Shown here: piece after piece, positions 29,144-38,588 of the stretch | How positions within the stretch are numbered: position 1 is the first letter of the stretch | How the letters are laid out: every line of letters begins with the position of its first letter | Source: Photobacterium lutimaris | Lineage (GTDB): Bacteria; Pseudomonadota; Gammaproteobacteria; Enterobacterales; Vibrionaceae | Assembly: GCF_003025555.1 (NCBI RefSeq) | Contig: NZ_PYMH01000003.1 | Location: forward strand, 1-64,000 | DNA: 64,000 bases | Direction of reading: 5' to 3' | Notes under the pieces: model-generated | Databases searched by the model: none | Told to the model about the DNA's origin: nothing | The model's input: only the letters and a program-made list of their open reading frames with translations | Translations under genes and position numbers: made by a program

Positions 29144-29162
29144 CAGATAATTGTGGAATATC

Positions 29163-32100
29163 ATGGATGATTTGAACCATTTGCAGCTAAAGGCCAATGA
29201 TGGAAAGGCCTATAAATTTGCGACGGCAAAAATATCTAACACCAAAGATACAGAGATAAATTTCAAGACGCAGCAGTTAGCTACCCTGCATCTTCAAAAG
29301 TTTGCCTATCTTCAACCGAAGCGAGGAGCTGACTTGTTGGCTGTGCTTGGGATGTTAGATTTTCCAGCCGAAATAAGGGCCCGCTCAATAGGGCCAACGG
29401 CTTTATCTTCAGCGTATCGATCTTTAGCTAAAGCGATATTTGAGGGTACGTTATGTGTGTATGAAGTACCTGCGGTCGAACCGGTGCTCGTACATCAGCC
29501 AACGATTTTTGAGAAAATAAGCAATGTTTCAAAGAAAATTGGGACAAAGGGTGGAAAAGATGAGCACCTTCCCACTGGGAAAAGTAGCATAAAAAATACG
29601 CCTAAAACGGTGTCTCCTGACGAGATGGCGTTTTGCGGTGATCCGGTCTCTATGTCCACAGGCGAAGAAATTCTTAGCCTTACTGATATCTCCCTTGCGG
29701 GTAATGTTTCTTTTACGTGGCAGCGGCAATATCGTTCAAGTTTATGCAATCAGAATATTGGCTTGGGTTACGGGTGGAGGAGTAACTTTCATTTCGAACT
29801 CACTAAGGAGTTGTTAGAGGACGGAAATCAGTGGCGGTTTATCGATCAGCAAGGAGATACCCTACAGTTTGACGATATTGGTGTCGGTGCTGTGAGTTAC
29901 CAATTGTCCGCGGGGGCTTCTCTAAGTCACGACTCTCGTGGATATTACCTGCTGACATTGAATGACGGCCGCCAGATTCGCTTTGTTTACCAGCATCAAC
30001 GCTGGGTCGCTGACCGGATACGGGCTTCAGAACTGGAAATATACCATTTAACCTACTCTGAAGCGGGAAGGTTGATTCGGATTTCAGCCCGTGGAAATAG
30101 GCAGCTTGAATGTCGTTATGATGCCGGCGGAAATTTAATAGAGGTACTGGGTAAGGGAGCTGCTGCTCAAGCGTCTTTGAGTTTATCCAGCTATGAATAT
30201 GATGTCACTGGCGACTTAACTCGAGCAACTAATCGTCAGCAGCATATAGAACACTATTGGTATGATGGCCACCTATTGCGGCAGCGTCAGCGAGCATCTG
30301 GGTTTAGCCATTACTTTGAATGGTCGGGGTCGGGGCCACAAGCGAGGTGCTTAGCTCAATGGGGAGATGGCGGGCACTATTGTTACCGCTTTGAATATGA
30401 TGAGATAAATTACACTTCGGTCAGTACTGACAGCTTAGGAAATACATGGCGGTATGAGCATAATGCGCAAGGCTTGCTAACCCGTAAAGTGTCACCGAAA
30501 GGAAATATTTGGCGCTTCAGCTACGATAGTCTGTCAAGAAAAGTAGCTGAAATAATGCCTGACGGTGCGGTGACGCACTACCGTTATAATGAAAATGGGC
30601 AGTTATCCGAGTTGGAAACGGCCGATAAGAGTGTGACGACTTTCCGTTATAATCGACTGGGCCAAATTATTCAGACCACGGATGGTGAAAGCCGGGTATG
30701 GCGCAGCAATTACAATAGTTTTGGACGCTTGCTTAGCCAAATAGGCCCCGATGGTGCGAAAAGGGAGTATGAGTATGACCGTCATGGGATGTTGGTAAGA
30801 ATAAAAGATGCCAACGATCGCCACCAGTGCTTTTGGTGGAATGATCAAGGGCGTCTTACTGCTTTTCAAGATGGAGAGGCGGTTACCCGTTATAGCTATG
30901 ATGGGCTTGGCGAGATAAACGGCACCATTAATGCCGACGGATGGGTTACGCAATATAGTCGTAATAGCCAGGGGGCGGTTTCAGGTATTGTGCAGTACCA
31001 TGAGACGCAACCCAACGAAAGCAAAGTCCAGCAAATAGAATACGATAATGCCGGAAGGGTAGTGTCTGTTACCGATACGCTGGGACGTAATACCAATGTG
31101 CATTACGAGGGATTGTCACAGCCCGTACGTTTAGATCGTCCTGATGGTAGTTGGTTGGTATTCCAGTATGACCAAGAGCGAAACCTGACGTCGATAGAGC
31201 GAAGTGACGGAAATACATATCAGTTAGAATATGATGGTGAAGAGAGGGTTAGTAAGACCGTTGGCTTTGACGGCCGTACCCAGCAGTACCACTATGATGG
31301 GCAAGGCCAGCTTGTTCGTTTGTCAGAACAAGGGGGGCGATACGTCAGACTGAGGCGTGATCTTTGTGGCCGGGTAATAGAGCAGCAAAGTGGGAATAAA
31401 AGCACGTCACCCCAAACCAACCACTTTTGTTATGACAAACTTGGCCGGATTCGCTATGCCAATAATGCGGAACGAAAAGTTACCGTTAGCTACCACGCAA
31501 ACGGTCAGCCATTGGAGGTATGGCAGGATAACTGGCAATTACAGCACCAATATAATGCTGTGGGCCAGCGGGTAGGGACACGCCTACCGGATGGTCAACA
31601 AATACGATACCGATATAACGAACATGGCTTGTTATCAGCGATTGATTGGAATCGGCAGCCGCTTATCGAATGCCAGTTTGACAGTAGCGGTAGGGAAACG
31701 AGTCGGCAACAAAGCAACAGTATTATACATCATCAACAGTTTGATATGCAGGGGCGCCTATCCGAGCAGAGTTGGCAACAAGCCCAGCAGCGGCATCAGC
31801 GTTATTATCAATACAACGAGGGTAACCAACTCGTTGGCATAGATGACAGCGAGCAGGGACTCAGTGAGTTTCATTTTGACCCTTTAGACCAACTCAGAGC
31901 TTTCCTACAACCCAAGCAGCAAGAAACATACTCATTAGATGGCTTTGGTAACACTGAAGGTGAAGAAAGTAATGTTCAAGGGGATCGTTTACTGAGCCAA
32001 AAGGGTATTCAATATACTTACGATGCCTTCGGTAATCAGACCCGCTTACAAAGTCCTACTGATTATCAGCAGCGACAGTATAGTGGCCTCAACCAGTTAA

Positions 32101-33386
32101 CCAGCGTTAAGTCCAGCGGAAGGTTAACCCAGTATCAGTATGATGCGCTTGGGCGCAGGAGTGCCAAGATAACTGAACGAGGGCGTACTGACTATTTATG
32201 GGATGGTGAACAGCTTATTGGTGAATACAGCAGCGGGGAGTTCACCTGGTATATTTATGCCCCCGGTACTTTCAAACCTATCGCGTTGTCTAAACAAGGG
32301 CAGATCTATCATTACCACCTAGACCATCTTGGCACGCCGCTCAAGTTGACAGATAGCCGCGGTACAGTCGCTTGGCTAGCAAGTTACCAAGTTAACGGCA
32401 GGGCTGAGATCGAAATAGAATCCGTTGTTAACCCACTGCGTTTTCAGGGCCAGTACTACGATGAAGAGTCGGGCCTGCACTACAACCGTTTTCGCTATTA
32501 TGACCCCCAGACAGGCCGGTTTATCCACCAAGACCCGATAGGGTTGCTCGGTGGTATCAACCATTATCAGTACGCCCCCAACCCACTGCAATGGATAGAC
32601 CCGCTGGGGTTGAGCTGTAAGGAGGAAAAATCTGTATTAAATGAGAGCTCATTTCCAGTAACGCCGTTAGGCTCTATAGAGTCAATTCAAGGCTGGGCAT
32701 CAAAAGGTTTTCTGAAGACCATGATAAGTGATGCTACTTTTGGCATCGTGTATGGTGACACTAGTGGTTTACCTTTCCTTCGTGTAGATCCAATCGATCG
32801 ATCTGATATGGAAGCATATGAGGCGGTCTCAGGACTTGAGCGGTATGCAAGCATATTTACTCCGGCAGGTGCTGCTAACTTCACAAAAAATGCAGTTTCA
32901 GAGGGAATTTGGTTAGCTAAAAACAATAAAACAGCAATAACTGAATTTTCAAGTAAATTAAAGGGTAAACTGATAACTCTTAGTGATGTGGAGGTCTTAG
33001 ATATAAATTATACTCGCCGAAGTCGAGAGTCTTTAGATGAGATAAGGAAAAAATTTAACTCTTCTGATAGAAAAAACTTCTTAAAGTCAATTGGAAGAGA
33101 TCCCGATAAAATTAAGTTAATGATGGAAGCTGGATTGAATGCAAATCAGATAGAAAAAATTGCTCAAGGGGGCGTACCTAAAGGGTACAATGTCCATCAT
33201 AAGGTACCAATTGATGATGGTGGAACAAATAAATTCGATAATTTAATCTTGATAATAAACAATCCAGAGCATTACGCAATAACAAATGCACAGAGAGCAT
33301 TGACAGGACATATTTCATATGAAGAAACTGTGAAAATAGAGTTTCCTGTACCTAAAAGTTTTATATATCCCGTAAACAAGCAATAA
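29163..33386 (+). CDS. Rhs-family T6SS effector with C-terminal HNH nuclease domain
   Basis: The 1407-residue protein starts at ATG 29163 behind GTGGA. Order of parts: a 150-residue N-terminal region; a DUF6531-like start of the shell (FCGDPVSMSTGEEIL); many YD repeats (RYDAGGNL, YDSLSR, YNRLGQIIQTTDGE and others); the core end YYDPQTGRFIHQDPIGLLGG; and the autocleavage-type motif PLQWIDPLGL near residue 1150. The last 255 residues are the variable toxin. It carries GYNVHHKVPIDDGGTNKFDN, an HNH/NHH nuclease pattern, near residue 1341. Base composition turns clearly AT-rich right after DPLGL (about 32620), the usual mark of toxin-tip exchange. The upstream PAAR and thiolase-fold genes probably serve its delivery. 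Confidence 0.95.
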   Translation: MDDLNHLQLKANDGKAYKFATAKISNTKDTEINFKTQQLATLHLQKFAYLQPKRGADLLAVLGMLDFPAEIRARSIGPTALSSAYRSLAKAIFEGTLCVYEVPAVEPVLVHQPTIFEKISNVSKKIGTKGGKDEHLPTGKSSIKNTPKTVSPDEMAFCGDPVSMSTGEEILSLTDISLAGNVSFTWQRQYRSSLCNQNIGLGYGWRSNFHFELTKELLEDGNQWRFIDQQGDTLQFDDIGVGAVSYQLSAGASLSHDSRGYYLLTLNDGRQIRFVYQHQRWVADRIRASELEIYHLTYSEAGRLIRISARGNRQLECRYDAGGNLIEVLGKGAAAQASLSLSSYEYDVTGDLTRATNRQQHIEHYWYDGHLLRQRQRASGFSHYFEWSGSGPQARCLAQWGDGGHYCYRFEYDEINYTSVSTDSLGNTWRYEHNAQGLLTRKVSPKGNIWRFSYDSLSRKVAEIMPDGAVTHYRYNENGQLSELETADKSVTTFRYNRLGQIIQTTDGESRVWRSNYNSFGRLLSQIGPDGAKREYEYDRHGMLVRIKDANDRHQCFWWNDQGRLTAFQDGEAVTRYSYDGLGEINGTINADGWVTQYSRNSQGAVSGIVQYHETQPNESKVQQIEYDNAGRVVSVTDTLGRNTNVHYEGLSQPVRLDRPDGSWLVFQYDQERNLTSIERSDGNTYQLEYDGEERVSKTVGFDGRTQQYHYDGQGQLVRLSEQGGRYVRLRRDLCGRVIEQQSGNKSTSPQTNHFCYDKLGRIRYANNAERKVTVSYHANGQPLEVWQDNWQLQHQYNAVGQRVGTRLPDGQQIRYRYNEHGLLSAIDWNRQPLIECQFDSSGRETSRQQSNSIIHHQQFDMQGRLSEQSWQQAQQRHQRYYQYNEGNQLVGIDDSEQGLSEFHFDPLDQLRAFLQPKQQETYSLDGFGNTEGEESNVQGDRLLSQKGIQYTYDAFGNQTRLQSPTDYQQRQYSGLNQLTSVKSSGRLTQYQYDALGRRSAKITERGRTDYLWDGEQLIGEYSSGEFTWYIYAPGTFKPIALSKQGQIYHYHLDHLGTPLKLTDSRGTVAWLASYQVNGRAEIEIESVVNPLRFQGQYYDEESGLHYNRFRYYDPQTGRFIHQDPIGLLGGINHYQYAPNPLQWIDPLGLSCKEEKSVLNESSFPVTPLGSIESIQGWASKGFLKTMISDATFGIVYGDTSGLPFLRVDPIDRSDMEAYEAVSGLERYASIFTPAGAANFTKNAVSEGIWLAKNNKTAITEFSSKLKGKLITLSDVEVLDINYTRRSRESLDEIRKKFNSSDRKNFLKSIGRDPDKIKLMMEAGLNANQIEKIAQGGVPKGYNVHHKVPIDDGGTNKFDNLILIINNPEHYAITNAQRALTGHISYEETVKIEFPVPKSFIYPVNKQ

Positions 33387-33398
33387 TGAGAGGATGAA

Positions 33399-33848
33399 AT
33401 GATCAATGATTTAATTGGTAAAATTAGAGTGACCGCTAATCGATGGGGAGAGGTATTAGAACCTGAGGCAAGTAAAGTGGAGTTACAAGGCTTTACTGAA
33501 AAATTTAAAACAAAGTTTGGATTAGAGGTTCCTATACAATATGAAATATTTTTGAAATTAGTTAATGGTCTCGAGTTCAATGGTTTGATAATATATGGTA
33601 CGAAAAACTCAGATAATGATCCTGATGCATCCATGTTAGACATATTTGAAATGAATAAAATTTTTAATGATTCATTAATGTTTAATAGGTTAAATGTAAT
33701 TGCCATCGGTGAGGATAGTAGTGGTTTGATAACTTATGATAAAGATACAAAAAAATTTCAATATAGAGATCGAATTGGGTTAGATAGGGTTGAGCAATTT
33801 TCATCTTTTGATGAAATGTTGAGCGTTGAAATTGAAAAGGTTATCTGA
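33399..33848 (+). CDS. Probable immunity protein, SUKH (SMI1/KNR4, YrhA-like) family
   Basis: This 149-residue gene starts 12 bp after the Rhs toxin, behind AGAGGA, and is AT-rich like the toxin tip. FGLEVPIQYEIFLKLVNGLE followed by FNGLIIYG matches the SUKH pattern of SMI1/KNR4 proteins, which commonly neutralise nuclease toxins. The end, VEQFSSFDEMLSVEIEKVI, is also typical. Its place directly behind an HNH toxin makes cognate immunity the most likely function. Confidence 0.82.
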   Translation: MINDLIGKIRVTANRWGEVLEPEASKVELQGFTEKFKTKFGLEVPIQYEIFLKLVNGLEFNGLIIYGTKNSDNDPDASMLDIFEMNKIFNDSLMFNRLNVIAIGEDSSGLITYDKDTKKFQYRDRIGLDRVEQFSSFDEMLSVEIEKVI

Positions 33849-33871
33849 TGCTATGATTATAGCATTTTATT
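33848..33871 (+). terminator. Terminator after the Rhs immunity gene
   Basis: ATGCTAT and ATAGCAT form a 7-bp stem with a GATT loop and are followed by TTTTATT. It begins at the last base of the immunity gene stop. Confidence 0.6.
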
Positions 33872-33965
33872 CCCAGTATTGAATTGTGCTGTTTGTGTAG
33901 GGAAAACAAGTTAACTCACGATTCTAGAATTAATGGTTGGTTTCTTCTGAAGGGGGTTATATTGA

Positions 33966-34431
33966 AGGAAACACCGCTTAAGCGACGACAAGAGATGTCC
34001 CCATCAGCCTCCAGGTGGGACTATTTACAGTAAATACAGTAGTGAAATGTTATTCAAGGCTATCGCGGCTGGTGGTGAAGAGTGGTTTACTGACAATATC
34101 CAAGAGGATATACAGTACCGTACCTGGCTCGCAAACGGTGGTGACGGAAGCTGCGGAATGGCTTAGCAAGGGGAAACCTGATAGGAGCCCTTATGTTAAG
34201 GATTCTAAAATCCTCCCATTTTTGAGGGACAAAATCCTCAAAGAACAGTCTTATGAATTAGAGAGATTAAATGCAGTAATTAAAGATCCAGAGGTTCCTT
34301 TTAATAGTTTAGAAGTTCGTACAAACGAACTATTGGCTATTCCATACTTTCAATCTTTAATTGATAAATATGATATTCTTGGTCACGTTAAATTTGTTGA
34401 AACTTCAATTAAACAGTCAGGTGGAGGTTAG
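33966..34431 (+). pseudogene. Frameshifted effector C-terminal fragment
   Basis: Two frames together look like one broken protein. One frame (33966 to a stop near 34166) reads GTIYSKYSSEMLFKAIAAGG and then EEWFTDNIQEDIQYRTWLAN, followed by GGDGS, and has no start codon. The overlapping frame (open from 34015 to 34431) has sensible sequence only in its second part, from about EAAEWLSKGKPDRSPYVKD to a C-terminal KQSGGG. A one-base shift near 34130-34165 would join them. There is no Rhs core upstream, so this is an orphan tip. The family is not recognised. The intact gene at 34433 sits two bases behind it, as toxin and immunity genes do. Confidence 0.5.
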
Positions 34432-34432
34432 C

Positions 34433-34789
34433 ATGAGCAAAATTTTATTATTTATTGGTGAAAATGAGCAGTTTGATAAAGAAGAGGTTGTGAAAAGTAT
34501 TCGCTCAATTAATGGTGTCGAAAATGCGAAAGAAGGTGATTTTATTGGAGCTGCTTTTGAGGCTGAGTATAAAGTGGATAGCGAGAGTTATATTATCAGA
34601 TTAAGTGATGATCTGGAAACTATCACCATTGATGGAATGGATAATAACTGTTTGAATTTCATACTGTCACTAAAAGGTATGATGAAAGATAGTTTTCAGG
34701 CTGTTGATATGGATTATTCTTTCCATGTTGACCTATCAATAATTAACACAATAGAACAGTTCAAACAAGAAATTCAAAAAGGTATCTAA
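34433..34789 (+). CDS. Small hypothetical protein, candidate immunity protein of the orphan toxin fragment
   Basis: The 118-residue product begins MSKILLFIGENEQFDKEEVV behind GGAGG at 5 nt, an excellent ribosome site. It is acidic and soluble, with no signal peptide, and the gene is AT-rich. I do not recognise the family. It lies one base after the stop of the broken toxin frame, so the likely job is immunity to a toxin that is now inactive here but could still arrive from sister cells. Confidence 0.6.
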   Translation: MSKILLFIGENEQFDKEEVVKSIRSINGVENAKEGDFIGAAFEAEYKVDSESYIIRLSDDLETITIDGMDNNCLNFILSLKGMMKDSFQAVDMDYSFHVDLSIINTIEQFKQEIQKGI

Positions 34790-34848
34790 TTATTTAAGGG
34801 GCTAGGTTTGCTTAGACTATTATTTTTTTTGGTATAGGTGTAAGTAAT

Positions 34849-34930
34849 TGTGGTGGTAAATAAACTTGGCCACCTTATTGGTTATAATATTCTCACCTCA
34901 ATTGTTAAAAGGTGGCAAAATGATAAACCA
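34849..34930 (+). mobile_element. Relic of an IS3-type element end
   Basis: About 80 bp resemble the right end of the IS at 35040-36286 read inward: TGTGGTGGTA, then CTTGGCCACCTTATT, then TCACCTCA, AGGTGGCAAAATGATAAA. The intact IS has TGTAGTGGTA, TTTGGCCACCTGATT, TCACCTCA and AGGTGACACAATGACAAA at the same spacings. It therefore covers the terminal repeat, the leader and the orfA start codon of a related element. Nothing similar follows, so it is a stump, oriented opposite to the resident IS. Confidence 0.6.
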
Positions 34931-35039
34931 TATCATGTGCTAGTTATCAGTTCTCTGATATTGAAATGAATCCATACAGATAATAGTTACGGAGCTGTAG
35001 TGATTAGTTTTGAATTAGGAACATCAGGGGATGTCGTTG

Positions 35040-36256
<1,217 letters not shown>

Positions 36257-36259
36257 TCA

Positions 36260-36286
36260 GGTGGCCAAATTCACCGTACCACTACA
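36260..36286 (-). repeat. IS right terminal inverted repeat
   Basis: On the minus strand it reads TGTAGTGGTACGGTGAATTT then GGCCACC, matching the left repeat at both ends. Confidence 0.8.
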
Positions 36287-36995
36287 TTTGAACTCATTGA
36301 ATGGAGAAAATTTCTCTGCGGGTTTCTTCTCCGTGGCTTTTGGAAAAGCAACCAGCCAGGCAAGTACGCTCCTCGATATGATTGGTGGTAGTGGTAAATT
36401 CACTGCGGTGGGTATCGATTTTGGTGAATTGGCCATTGCAGCTATAGCTGGCGGCGCGGGAAGTAAAATGGGCGGTGGCTCGTTTACAAAAGGAGTTCAT
36501 ACAGCTTCTTTGGCTAATCTGTTTAATAGCCAAGGTATAGGGAAAAAAATGGCTAATTACATTTCCAATAATGAACCTGATGGGCAGATGCCATTGGGAG
36601 GGGTTAACTATCCACAGCAACAGAATCCAATAGAAGGCGAAATGAGTATAGGGATGGGAGGTGCATGGGGAGCAGGGCTTGCGGGCATGTCGCATGATGT
36701 ATCTTTCCAATTTAACACCACAGGACAGTTCTGTAAGGTTGTAAGTCATTGTGGTAAATTTGGTGCGGTACTTGGTATAGCAGGAGGCCCAGTTGGCAGT
36801 ATATCATTAGACCCTAGTGACCTAGCTCCTGGTGCTCGTTTATATAGCTCTAGTGCTTTTATTGATTTTATTCCTGGTGTAGGACTAAGTGGGGCTTTGA
36901 GTCAAAATGGTACATCATTCGGAGGGGCTAGATTTGGGAAGATGTATGGAGCAGGAGTTCAGGCATGTAGAACAGATGTTGTCAAATGCATGTAG
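36287..36995 (+). pseudogene. Orphan glycine-rich effector C-terminus cut by the IS
   Basis: The open frame continues into the IS, where the only start codon is found, so the gene's real 5' part is missing. The first part has FFSVAFGKATSQASTLLDMI and then GSKMGGGSFTKGVHTASLAN with LFN, resembling the sequence that follows the core in Rhs and haemagglutinin-type toxins. The last 120 residues are Gly-rich and amphipathic (MGGAWGAGLAGMSHDVSFQF, FGAVLGIAGGPVGSISLD), like tips thought to act on membranes. No Rhs core lies on the other side of the IS. A short IS-initiated fusion protein could still be made from the frame at 36261. Confidence 0.6.
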
Positions 36996-37024
36996 AATAG
37001 TGATTTAAAAATACTTGAAAATTA

Positions 37025-37052
37025 TTAAACCATCGCTAATGCGGTGGTTTAA
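37025..37052 (+). terminator. Terminator-like hairpin after the orphan effector fragment
   Basis: TTAAACCATCGC pairs with GCGGTGGTTTAA (12 bp, one G-U) around a TAAT loop. It lies 30 bp after the stop codon; only a short A/T stretch follows. Confidence 0.5.
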
Positions 37053-37102
37053 AAGTTAATGCTATATTATTATAGTTGCTCAGTGATTTTTTGGAGTTAA
37101 AG

Positions 37103-37321
37103 GTGATTTTGGATTTTTTTCTAAAGCACGAAAAAAAATTGTTTCTAGGAATTCCTACGTTTGGTTTTTTTATCATTGCATTATTGTTTTATATTGAAGT
37201 GTCTGTTCGTTATCTTTTTATAGTTGGCTTTTTTACGGTTTGCGTTTTCTTCCTGTTATTACTTGTACACCCATTCATTATTAAAGAAAGATTGTCTCGT
37301 GAAAACAAAAATAAACACTAA
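37103..37321 (+). CDS. Small two-helix membrane protein, candidate immunity
   Basis: The 72-residue product has two hydrophobic segments, GIPTFGFFIIALLFYIE and LFIVGFFTVCVFFLLLLVHP, and a basic C-terminus. I start at GTG 37103 because GGAG lies 6 nt upstream; a TTG at 37076 is the alternative. It directly follows the Gly-rich toxin fragment. Small membrane proteins in this position usually protect against membrane-acting toxins, but there is no family match that I recognise. Confidence 0.5.
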   Translation: MILDFFLKHEKKLFLGIPTFGFFIIALLFYIEVSVRYLFIVGFFTVCVFFLLLLVHPFIIKERLSRENKNKH

Positions 37322-37450
37322 GAAACCTTAACAGTTATATTTGAATTGTCATTAATCTTGTCTCCAAAGGTACAGTGAACTCGATAGTGAATTGATGTAG
37401 CAGTGGTTATGTTAGAATTAGTGGCAAAAGAAATAATCCATGCTGACTAA

Positions 37451-37789
37451 ATGGGAAATTATATGTACTTAAAAGGTAAAGAAATTGTAGTTGATCTGTG
37501 GGGGTTACTAGTATGCCTATTCATATTCCAGTTAGTGGGCAGTGTTTACTTTTATATAAACCCAAAATTCATAAGCCCTTTTGTTAATCTATGGTATGGA
37601 GCTATGATTTTCATGTTGCCTAGTTATATTCTTGGCCTATTCTTACATATAAAATTCCGGAAGTTACCAACTAAGAATAGAATACTAGAGTTGATAATAT
37701 TAGGACTACTTTCTATAGTAGCTTTATTAATAGCTATGAGCGATTTACCAAACTCTTTGGACAAAGCCATTGTTAATCTATTCATGTGA
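37451..37789 (+). CDS. Small multi-pass membrane protein, unknown
   Basis: The 112-residue product has about four hydrophobic segments (LWGLLVCLFIFQLVGSVYFY, LWYGAMIFMLPSYILGLFLH, ILELIILGLLSIVALLIAM and a weak last one). The gene is AT-rich with no strong ribosome site. A second ATG (MYLKGKE) four codons in is also possible. Like its neighbour it lies in the effector zone and may be an immunity gene; the function is not known. Confidence 0.5.
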   Translation: MGNYMYLKGKEIVVDLWGLLVCLFIFQLVGSVYFYINPKFISPFVNLWYGAMIFMLPSYILGLFLHIKFRKLPTKNRILELIILGLLSIVALLIAMSDLPNSLDKAIVNLFM

Positions 37790-37840
37790 TTATGAAGTGT
37801 AATGAGGCTAATGTTTTATTTATAATGGATAAGGGTATAT

Positions 37841-38137
37841 ATGATGAATTTAACTAGCCTTTTGATTTCGGTAATGAGCTTGACTGTGGCTGAGACTTAT
37901 CATTTTCATGATAATGAATGGCCTATGGTTAAGGGCTTTACATCGGTACAGCATGATGAGTCTATACACTTTAGCTATGATATTGACAAACTGGAGCACA
38001 GTGATGACTTGAATGGACTTAATGGGGCAATAATTGTTTTTAGGGATAGTCAATGTAACAAGGTAAACCCTGATTATATAAAGTCCCAATCTATTATTGC
38101 TAAACTTCACTCATATGAATTGATGATCATCATTTAA
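37841..38137 (+). CDS. Small hypothetical protein with possible signal peptide
   Basis: The 98-residue product begins MMNLTSLLISVMSLTVAETY, a short hydrophobic start that could be a signal peptide cut after VAE or nearby. The rest is polar (FHDNEWPMVKGFTSVQHDES) with one cysteine. No family is recognised. It is the last gene of the accessory zone, closed by a terminator 15 bp on. Confidence 0.4.
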   Translation: MMNLTSLLISVMSLTVAETYHFHDNEWPMVKGFTSVQHDESIHFSYDIDKLEHSDDLNGLNGAIIVFRDSQCNKVNPDYIKSQSIIAKLHSYELMIII

Positions 38138-38151
38138 CGTAAAGAAAAAAT

Positions 38152-38178
38152 AGCCACCTTTGTATGAAGGTGGCTTTC
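38152..38178. terminator. Bidirectional terminator closing the T6SS accessory zone
   Basis: AGCCACCTT and AAGGTGGCT form a perfect 9-bp stem around TGTATG. It has TTT on the plus side and a run of A (read as T on the minus strand) on the other. Confidence 0.75.
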
Positions 38179-38249
38179 CAGTGCTTTAGATAGCATAGAA
38201 CTGAATTAACAAACCTAATTCCTCAAGATAAGCAGGCAGACAGGCCGTG

Positions 38250-38588
38250 ATACGATGATATATGCTTCTATCACACTATCAATATCATTTTGATAGCCTA
38301 AGATATTATTTTGATATCACTATTCCTCTTAGTGATAACCGTTATTATCTAATTGATAAATTGAGAATTTGTTCTGTAATAAAAAAGTGATATGTGTCCC
38401 GATGATGATCTCACTTTTGTTCAAAATCCAGACTGCGCTCACGAATCTTTGTCTTCCCTCGCAGGTTCGAGCAGTTTGGCGTGTTTGTTGCCTTTTAAGT
38501 ATTCAAGACATCAATAACGTTCCGTAAAAGCCATTAGGCCGAACGCATGATGCAGGAATAACAATGAGAATGCGAAAAGGCAAATAAC
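38250..38588 (+). promoter_or_regulatory. Upstream region of the purine module with clustered TATCA/TGATA motifs
   Basis: The gap between 38179 and 38588 holds no gene. Between about 38270 and 38370 TATCA or TGATA occurs repeatedly, including the near-palindrome CTATCAATATCATTTTGATAG. Further on AAAAGTGA and TCACTTTT form an 8-bp inverted repeat around 38390-38418, and CGTTC...GAACG at 38518-38545 encloses GCCATTAGGC in the leader, 43 nt before ygfM. I cannot name the regulator. Confidence 0.4.

Noticed and set aside
38440..38500. tRNA-like T-loop sequence (GGTTCGAGC) upstream of ygfM.
   Set aside because: No acceptor stem, anticodon arm or CCA-proximal pairing can be built around it.
38381..38588. 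Possible molybdenum-cofactor or purine riboswitch before ygfM.
   Set aside because: The conserved core of neither class is present; only two short hairpins can be seen.
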